11,150 nucleotides of DNA from Thermoplasmata archaeon (GTDB lineage: Archaea > Thermoplasmatota > Thermoplasmata > Thermoplasmatales > Thermoplasmataceae). Under the pieces are notes generated by a model that searched no databases, was not told where the DNA came from, and saw nothing but the letters and a program-made list of their open reading frames with translations. Below, piece by piece: positions 7,228 through 11,150 of this stretch. Numbering within the stretch: position 1 is the first letter of the stretch; each line of letters opens with the position of its first letter. The stretch is from contig JAJZKX010000032.1 in assembly GCA_021850745.1 (NCBI GenBank), positions 1-11,150 on the forward strand, written 5' to 3'. The position numbers and the translations under genes were made by a program.

Positions 7228-7255
7228 GGAGACGACGCGGGCTACCGTCGTCTCC
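7228..7255. repeat. perfect 9-bp inverted repeat in the intergenic region
   Basis: GGAGACGAC (7228-7236) and GTCGTCTCC (7247-7255) are exact reverse complements separated by 10 bases. The element lies between the stop of the small protein gene (7291) and the TATA-like box of the aminotransferase. It could be an operator for a dimeric regulator acting from just upstream of the promoter. It could instead be an RNA hairpin ending the upstream transcript, though no strong T-run follows it on the minus strand. Confidence 0.7.
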
Positions 7256-7290
7256 TGGCTCTTGAGCCTCAATGTCCCCGGGTTCGGGAT

Positions 7291-7551
7291 TCAGAGAATT
7301 CTCTTTGCCTCGAATACCCTAAATTCTGTGGGCGGACTGACCTCCCTCACCAGTCCCTCTAGTTCGCTCACTCCCGGAGCTTCCCAGTTGCAGATTGCCC
7401 TCCTCTCTTCACCTATGACGTTTACACTGCCCAGCTTGAATCCTTCCGGAAGTTTTCCGGACTTCGACATCTCAATTATACTTCCGACCACGCTGAATAC
7501 CTTTTCCTCATCTTCAGGCTTCCACCTGTGTTCCACTATTGCATTTACCAT
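7291..7551 (-). CDS. small conserved-looking protein, DUF3303/DUF4242-like fold suspected
   Basis: An 86-residue protein if started at the ATG at 7551 (MVNAIVEHRWKPEDEEKVF). The open frame extends upstream to 7614, but that extension would overlap the divergent gene's promoter and runs over its TATA box, so the internal start is preferred. The pattern, with a short N-terminal strand, an amphipathic helix, KLPEGFKLGSV, RRAICNWEAPG and a final strand PPTEFRVFEAKRI, resembles small alpha/beta ferredoxin-like proteins such as DUF3303 or DUF4242. The family is a guess from the CxWEAP-like core. No membrane or signal segment is seen. It is divergently paired with the HTH_10 regulator, whose target it may be. 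Function unknown. Confidence 0.65.
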   Translation of the reverse strand: MVNAIVEHRWKPEDEEKVFSVVGSIIEMSKSGKLPEGFKLGSVNVIGEERRAICNWEAPGVSELEGLVREVSPPTEFRVFEAKRIL

Positions 7552-7582
7552 GCTGTTCACGTTGCTTGATTTGAGCGAAAAT

Positions 7583-7591
7583 GATATATTT
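7583..7591. promoter_or_regulatory. shared TATA-like element of a divergent promoter
   Basis: GATATATTT is AT-rich and nearly symmetric. Read rightward it is centred about 28 nt before the regulator ATG at 7615, giving a leaderless mRNA. Read leftward it is centred about 36 nt before the ATG at 7551, giving a leader of roughly ten bases. The two promoters therefore appear to overlap, so the two genes may compete for, or be regulated through, the same site. Confidence 0.5.
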
Positions 7592-7614
7592 GGTGCCTGT
7601 CTGGACCGGTACAT

Positions 7615-8328
7615 ATGTTCGAAATTGATCTAAGGATAAGGAATGATCTCCCTTTCTGCATTCTCTCGGACAATTTTCCGGAAGTGACCGTGTACAGGTG
7701 GTGCAATTCTGCGGTGGATTACCTTGAGTTTCATGGGCGAGATTCTGAATTGCAGGAAGTGGAGAGAAACATGGAACTTATCGCGAAGTCGCTTGGAACG
7801 CACCTGTTGCAGAAATCCAGCGGCAAGAACAGGCTTTCTGCGATGTTTTCCTGCAAGTGTTCCAAGGAGAATTCCACCATAAGGATAGTCGAGTCCATGA
7901 ACTGCCTGTGGCATGCCCCGGTTACGTACAGGAATGGGAATGAAAGGATCAGGGCCATATCGCTGGACAGCGAGAGCTTTGCCGGATTGTATGATTGGCT
8001 GGAGAAGATAGGAGAGGTTGAGATCGAGAGAAAGGCCCCTATCGTGCCAGAATCGCTGAAGGACTTTTATGTCATTCCAATCTCGAGTGTGCTTGGAGAA
8101 CTGACGGGGAAGCAGTTGGCGGTAATCAGGGATGCCATTGGAAATGGTTATTTCTCCTCTCCAAGAAGGATCACTTTGGAACAGCTCTCCTCCTCAAATG
8201 AAATTTCAGAGTCTACTGTGCAGGAACACCTCAGCAAGGGACTTAACAAGATAATGAGGGCAATGGAATCCTACGTTAACCTGATGATTGAATACAGGAA
8301 TTCAACCCCCACAGGCAGAAGGGAATAG
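7615..8328 (+). CDS. HTH_10 (bacterio-opsin activator-like) transcriptional regulator
   Basis: A 237-residue regulator. The C-terminal domain (about 162-214) is an HTH_10 helix-turn-helix: ELTGKQLAVIRDAIGNGYF at 162-180, SPRRITLEQL, then SESTVQEHLSKGLNKIM, the classic Bat pattern of Q-x-x-x-x-x-A-x-x-x-G-Y, PRR and S-x-S-T-V-x-E-H-L. The N-terminal 150 residues resemble the sensor half seen in archaeal relatives, with VYRWCNSAVDYLEF and VTYRNGNERIRAI. It carries cysteines at 15, 30, 80, 82 and 97, including FSCKCSK, which could bind metal or sense redox state; that is inference. The ATG at 7615 sits about 28 nt from a TATA-like element with no Shine-Dalgarno site. It probably regulates itself and the divergent small gene. 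Confidence 0.85.
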   Translation: MFEIDLRIRNDLPFCILSDNFPEVTVYRWCNSAVDYLEFHGRDSELQEVERNMELIAKSLGTHLLQKSSGKNRLSAMFSCKCSKENSTIRIVESMNCLWHAPVTYRNGNERIRAISLDSESFAGLYDWLEKIGEVEIERKAPIVPESLKDFYVIPISSVLGELTGKQLAVIRDAIGNGYFSSPRRITLEQLSSSNEISESTVQEHLSKGLNKIMRAMESYVNLMIEYRNSTPTGRRE

Positions 8329-8379
8329 CCACCCTGAGGAATTTCCAGCGAGGTCTGAGCACGAACCCAATTTGCGGGA

Positions 8380-8390
8380 AACATTTATGT
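8380..8390 (+). promoter_or_regulatory. TATA-like box of the acyl-CoA dehydrogenase gene
   Basis: AACATTTATGT is centred about 32 nt upstream of the ATG at 8417, compatible with a short leader of a few bases. The match is weaker than at the other promoters in the window. Confidence 0.35.
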
Positions 8391-8416
8391 CAACAATGCT
8401 GATCTGAACAACTGAA

Positions 8417-10066
8417 ATGAAAAACAGGTTCTCTGACTTATTTCTCAGCAAGGGTGTGAACTACTTTTCAGGAGACCTCCCCCTGCAATCCATTCTGGAG
8501 TTTTTCTCGTTCAAGGGCGATTCAGATCTGTCGGATCTGGGCAAGTATATATCGGAAGAGTTTGTGGAGGCTATGGACTTCATAGACCATTACGGCAAAC
8601 CAGTACTTCAGACGTGGAGCGTGCTCGGCGAAAGGATTGATTATGTTCGGATCTCACCGGAGCATGAAAGAATACTGGACAGGCTCCAGGGATTCGGGAT
8701 CATTAGGAAAATGGTCAAGGGAGAGGAATCGCTGATGTACCACTTCGTTTCCGGATACGTGGTTTCGGATTCTGGGGTTTTCTGCACGGTAACTCTCACT
8801 GCACAGACAGCATACGGCCTGATGAAGTACGGATCAGAGGACCTGAAGAGCAGGTTTCTTTCCAGGTTTTCAGACCAGAAAGAGCCCTGGTATGGCGCAA
8901 CCTTCTACAGTGAGACCCAGGGCGGCAGTGATCTTGGCGCCAACAGGACCACGGCCAGGAAGAGCGGAGACATTCATCTCCTTAGCGGAACGGACAAGTA
9001 TTTTGCCAGTAATGCAGGAATTGCGGATTCTTCCATAGTCACGGCCCGTGTTGAGGGATCGGTGGAGGGAGCGAAGGGGCTCTCCGTGTTCTTTGTGCCT
9101 GCAGTCAGGAAGGATGGTACTGCAAACTACTCAATCCGGAGGTTAAAGTACAAGTTGGGCACCGTAGCCGTACCCACGGGAGAGGTGGAGTTCAACGACT
9201 CCGAGGCATATCTCATTGGTGATCCTGGCTACGGAATACAGGTTGCCATGGAAATTCTCACCATATCAAGAATCGATGATGCAATTTCAGCCACAGGCAT
9301 TGCAAGAAAAGCCCAATGGGAAGCCTGTCTCTATGCTGACAGGAGAACTGCTTTCGGGAAGAGGCTTCTGGACCACGATCTCATGATCAAGGATCTCGTG
9401 GAAAGGGAGGCTGATCTCCAGGCGTCGGTCGCGGTCGCGCTTCTGGCAGCCAGGCATTTCACTGATGCGGCAGCCTCAAGACCCCCCTACGACGAAGACT
9501 ATCACCTTGCCAGGCTGTTGAGCAGCATTGCAAAGAACATGGCTGCTGAAACAAGCGCAGACATAACCAGGTATGCGATGGAGGTTCTTGGCGGAATCGG
9601 TTTCTTTGAGGAGTATCCCATCGCCAAGTTCCACAGGGATTCCCTGGTCACATCCATCTGGGAAGGCACAAGCAACATCCAGGCGCTTGAAATGCTTGAG
9701 GTCATTGTGAAGAAGAATGGCGGAGAGCTCCTTCACAGGTTTCTGCAGGGTGAAGCGGGCAAGATTAAGGACGGGGAGGTGTCTGGGCTCGTTTCGGAAG
9801 ACATTGAAGCAATCTTCCGGAGGATGAAGGAACTGGCAGGAAGTGGAGAGATTGAGATCTTTTCAAAGGAACTGCTGCATTCCCTCGGAAATATCACTGC
9901 AGCCATCGAGATGTATCTCATGGGAGAAAAGAGTTATGCCGGTAGCGGGACCATGGCGAAAGCTGCACGCATTTTCCATTACAGACACTTTCACCCCGGG
10001 AAGTTGAACAGAAAAATGTTCATCGACTCCAGGGAGATCCTGGAGTGGATGCTCCCACCCAGTTAG
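8417..10066 (+). CDS. AidB-like acyl-CoA dehydrogenase family flavoprotein
   Basis: A 549-residue FAD protein, longer than ordinary acyl-CoA dehydrogenases (about 380-400) and close to AidB (about 540). Seen: an N-terminal extension with IDYVRISPEHERIL, the middle-domain ETQGGSDLGANRTT starting at E166, LSGTDKYFASNAGIADSSIV, LKYKLGTVAVPTGEVEF, then the C-terminal helical domain with RIDDAISATGIARKAQWEA, MEVLGGIGFFEE from 388 and TSIWEGTSNIQALEMLEVI, with W415-E416. The GGIG and WEGTxNI motifs are typical FAD-binding and active-site signatures. In E. coli AidB is an alkylation-induced DNA-binding flavoprotein with little dehydrogenase activity; archaeal relatives may simply oxidise an acyl-CoA. 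The sequence does not decide between these. The substrate is unknown. It stands alone on the plus strand and converges on the oxidoreductase operon with a 4-base overlap of the two stops. Confidence 0.88.
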   Translation: MKNRFSDLFLSKGVNYFSGDLPLQSILEFFSFKGDSDLSDLGKYISEEFVEAMDFIDHYGKPVLQTWSVLGERIDYVRISPEHERILDRLQGFGIIRKMVKGEESLMYHFVSGYVVSDSGVFCTVTLTAQTAYGLMKYGSEDLKSRFLSRFSDQKEPWYGATFYSETQGGSDLGANRTTARKSGDIHLLSGTDKYFASNAGIADSSIVTARVEGSVEGAKGLSVFFVPAVRKDGTANYSIRRLKYKLGTVAVPTGEVEFNDSEAYLIGDPGYGIQVAMEILTISRIDDAISATGIARKAQWEACLYADRRTAFGKRLLDHDLMIKDLVEREADLQASVAVALLAARHFTDAAASRPPYDEDYHLARLLSSIAKNMAAETSADITRYAMEVLGGIGFFEEYPIAKFHRDSLVTSIWEGTSNIQALEMLEVIVKKNGGELLHRFLQGEAGKIKDGEVSGLVSEDIEAIFRRMKELAGSGEIEIFSKELLHSLGNITAAIEMYLMGEKSYAGSGTMAKAARIFHYRHFHPGKLNRKMFIDSREILEWMLPPS

Positions 10067-10971
10067 TTTTGGACCGCACTCGCGCTGGCTGAATTTTTCT
10101 CCATTTCTAGGAGACGGTGCATCCTGGCATCCGCATATGCCTTGATTTCCTCAATGTCCCGGTCGGACATGTGTGAAAATCTCCTCTGGGATGACAGGTA
10201 TTCCTTTATCTCAACCGGGCTGGACTGCTTTGTCACCTTCATCACGCCATTCACGTACTCGAACAATGGGAACACGCCAGACCTAACCGCAAGCCTGGAG
10301 ACCTCAATGGTCTTTTCTGATGAAAAGTACCATCCAACCGGGCACGGGCTGAGAATCTGGATGAACTTGGGTCCCTTTATCTTCTTGGCGTTGTTGACCT
10401 TCCTTATCATGTCCTCTGGGTATGCAACTGTTGCTGTGGCCACGTATGGAACCCCCTGGGCTATCATGAGGTCCGCAACAATCTTTTTCTGCTGCTTCTT
10501 GAAGTTTTTCTCCTTCCTCACAGGAGTTGTTGTTGTTTCGGCGCCGTATGGGGTGCTCCCTGATCTCTGTACTCCTGTGTTCATGTACGCCTCGTTGTCA
10601 TACATTATATAGAAAACGTTGTGGCCCCTCTCCATGGCACCGGAAAGCGCCTGCAGTCCGATGTCTGCCGTTCCGCCGTCTCCCGCAAAGCCGACTACGT
10701 TGTAATCTTCCTTCCCCCTTATGTCAAGTGCTTCCCTGAGTCCTGATATGGATGCACCAGTCGCAGCGAATGGCGTATAGACCATCGGAACGTCAAGAGT
10801 CCTGTTCGGCATGGCACCCGGGATCACGGCCCAGCAGGCTGCCGGGACTGAGACTACCGTGTTCTTCCCCAAAGCCTTCAGCACATACCTCATGGAGAGG
10901 GTTGCACCGCAACCATGACACGCCGTATGTCCGGGTTCCATCAGTTCCTGTTCCGGTATAGAAAGAGGCAT
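10063..10971 (-). CDS. porB: 2-oxoacid (pyruvate-type):ferredoxin oxidoreductase beta subunit
   Basis: A 302-residue TPP-binding subunit of a pyruvate- or branched-chain-oxoacid:ferredoxin oxidoreductase, which converts an oxoacid and CoA to acyl-CoA, CO2 and reduced ferredoxin in the cytoplasm. Seen: HTACHGCGATLSMRYVLKAL with C18 and C21, C46 in AACWAVIPG, C210 in LSPCPVGW (the four usual [4Fe-4S] ligands), TPFAATGASISG, and the TPP/Mg motif GDGGTADIG from 97 with DNEAYMNTG at 125-133. WYFSSEKTIEVSRLAVRSG is typical of the separate-subunit archaeal type. The start at 10971 has a strong Shine-Dalgarno site inside the end of the alpha subunit gene, one base after its stop, so translation is coupled. 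Whether the true substrate is pyruvate or a branched-chain oxoacid cannot be decided here; the symbol is provisional. Confidence 0.9.
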   Translation of the reverse strand: MPLSIPEQELMEPGHTACHGCGATLSMRYVLKALGKNTVVSVPAACWAVIPGAMPNRTLDVPMVYTPFAATGASISGLREALDIRGKEDYNVVGFAGDGGTADIGLQALSGAMERGHNVFYIMYDNEAYMNTGVQRSGSTPYGAETTTTPVRKEKNFKKQQKKIVADLMIAQGVPYVATATVAYPEDMIRKVNNAKKIKGPKFIQILSPCPVGWYFSSEKTIEVSRLAVRSGVFPLFEYVNGVMKVTKQSSPVEIKEYLSSQRRFSHMSDRDIEEIKAYADARMHRLLEMEKNSASASAVQN

Positions 10972-10972
10972 T

Positions 10973-11150
10973 TCAGTTCACCCCCTTCAGGTTGATGTAG
11001 TAGTTTCCGGTATCTCCGCTCTCAACGTGACTGTAGATTTCCTCAAAGTCCTCTATCCTCACGTCCCTTCCGCCAAGGCCGGCAACAAACCCGGCAACTG
11101 GGGTCTCGCTCTTGCCGTAAAGGGCGGCCCGGACCTCGATGGCTGTTGCC
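10973..11150 (-). CDS. porA: 2-oxoacid:ferredoxin oxidoreductase alpha subunit (C-terminal part)
   Basis: The last 58 codons of a gene entering from the right edge, minus strand. The peptide contains IEVRAALYGKSETPVAGFVA followed by GLGGRDVRIEDF, the characteristic C-terminal segment of the alpha subunit (EVRAALY and GFxAGLGGRD) of archaeal pyruvate-type oxidoreductases. It ends NLKGVN at TGA 10973-10975, one base before the beta subunit ATG. The alpha-then-beta order with tight spacing is the usual operon arrangement; gamma and delta subunits would be expected farther upstream, outside the window. Confidence 0.88.
   Translation of the reverse strand, partial: ATAIEVRAALYGKSETPVAGFVAGLGGRDVRIEDFEEIYSHVESGDTGNYYINLKGVN
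10978..10985 (-). promoter_or_regulatory. Shine-Dalgarno site of the beta subunit gene
   Basis: Minus-strand GGGGGTGA lies 6 bases before the ATG at 10971, within the last codons of the alpha subunit gene. It is the only clear Shine-Dalgarno site noticed in the window, as expected for an internal operon gene, whereas the first genes of transcripts look leaderless. It supports the chosen start. Confidence 0.7.

Noticed and set aside
7291..7614. Longer form of the small protein starting at 7614
   Set aside because: The extra 21 residues run over the shared TATA-like element and butt against the divergent start codon; the ATG at 7551 begins a natural first strand and fits promoter spacing.
7226..7633. 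135-codon open frame on the plus strand across the divergent promoter
   Set aside because: It is antisense to the small protein gene, overlaps the promoter and the start of the HTH_10 gene, and reads as Ser/Leu/Thr-rich shadow sequence.
10142..10612. 156-codon open frame on the plus strand
   Set aside because: It is antisense to the well-supported oxidoreductase beta subunit gene and has no recognisable protein features.
1..11150. tRNA, rRNA or other structured RNA genes
   Set aside because: No clover-leaf pattern, GTTCRA arm or conserved rRNA segment was noticed on either strand; nearly all sequence is accounted for by coding genes, remnants or short promoters.

Overview
The window looks like a chromosome segment from a thermoacidophilic archaeon, most likely a member of the Thermoplasmatales or a close relative. 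The grounds are a thermopsin-type acid protease with a C-terminal membrane anchor, a bacterio-opsin-activator-type (HTH_10) regulator, an archaeal AAA ATPase fused to DUF234, a ferredoxin-dependent 2-oxoacid oxidoreductase, heavy AGG/AGA use for arginine, and TATA-like boxes about 25-30 nt upstream of several start codons, as expected for leaderless archaeal mRNAs. No taxonomic marker gene is present, so the placement is inference.

Layout. Positions 1-640 are a graveyard: the C-terminal end of a plus-strand reading frame (1-114), then a broken ISL3-family transposase on the minus strand (82-624) with stops and a large internal deletion. Next is an intact minus-strand AAA ATPase/DUF234 gene (639-2078), followed by about 360 bases with no recognisable gene. 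Positions 2440-3387 hold a decayed minus-strand copy of ada, the bacterial alkylation-response regulator and methyltransferase. Its three domains can still be read in order, but only by changing frame several times. Upstream of it on the same strand are an intact anchored thermopsin-like protease (3443-6028), with a hairpin-plus-T-run terminator, and a class V aminotransferase (6099-7193).

At 7291-8328 a small minus-strand protein and a plus-strand HTH_10 regulator diverge from a shared 63-base promoter region. An AidB-like acyl-CoA dehydrogenase (8417-10066) follows on the plus strand. It runs tail-to-tail, with a 4-base overlap, into the beta subunit gene of a 2-oxoacid:ferredoxin oxidoreductase (10063-10971), which is preceded in its operon by the alpha subunit, cut by the window edge.

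Functionally this is a mixture of catabolic and central metabolism (protein degradation at the cell surface, transamination, acyl-CoA or related oxidation, oxoacid oxidation to acyl-CoA and reduced ferredoxin) beside an accessory stretch of dead mobile DNA and a dead acquired DNA-repair gene. I do not see a convincing new multi-gene system. The most interesting items are the multi-frame ada pseudogene lying about 5 kb from an AidB-like gene, a perfect 9-bp inverted repeat upstream of the aminotransferase, and the overlapping divergent promoter.
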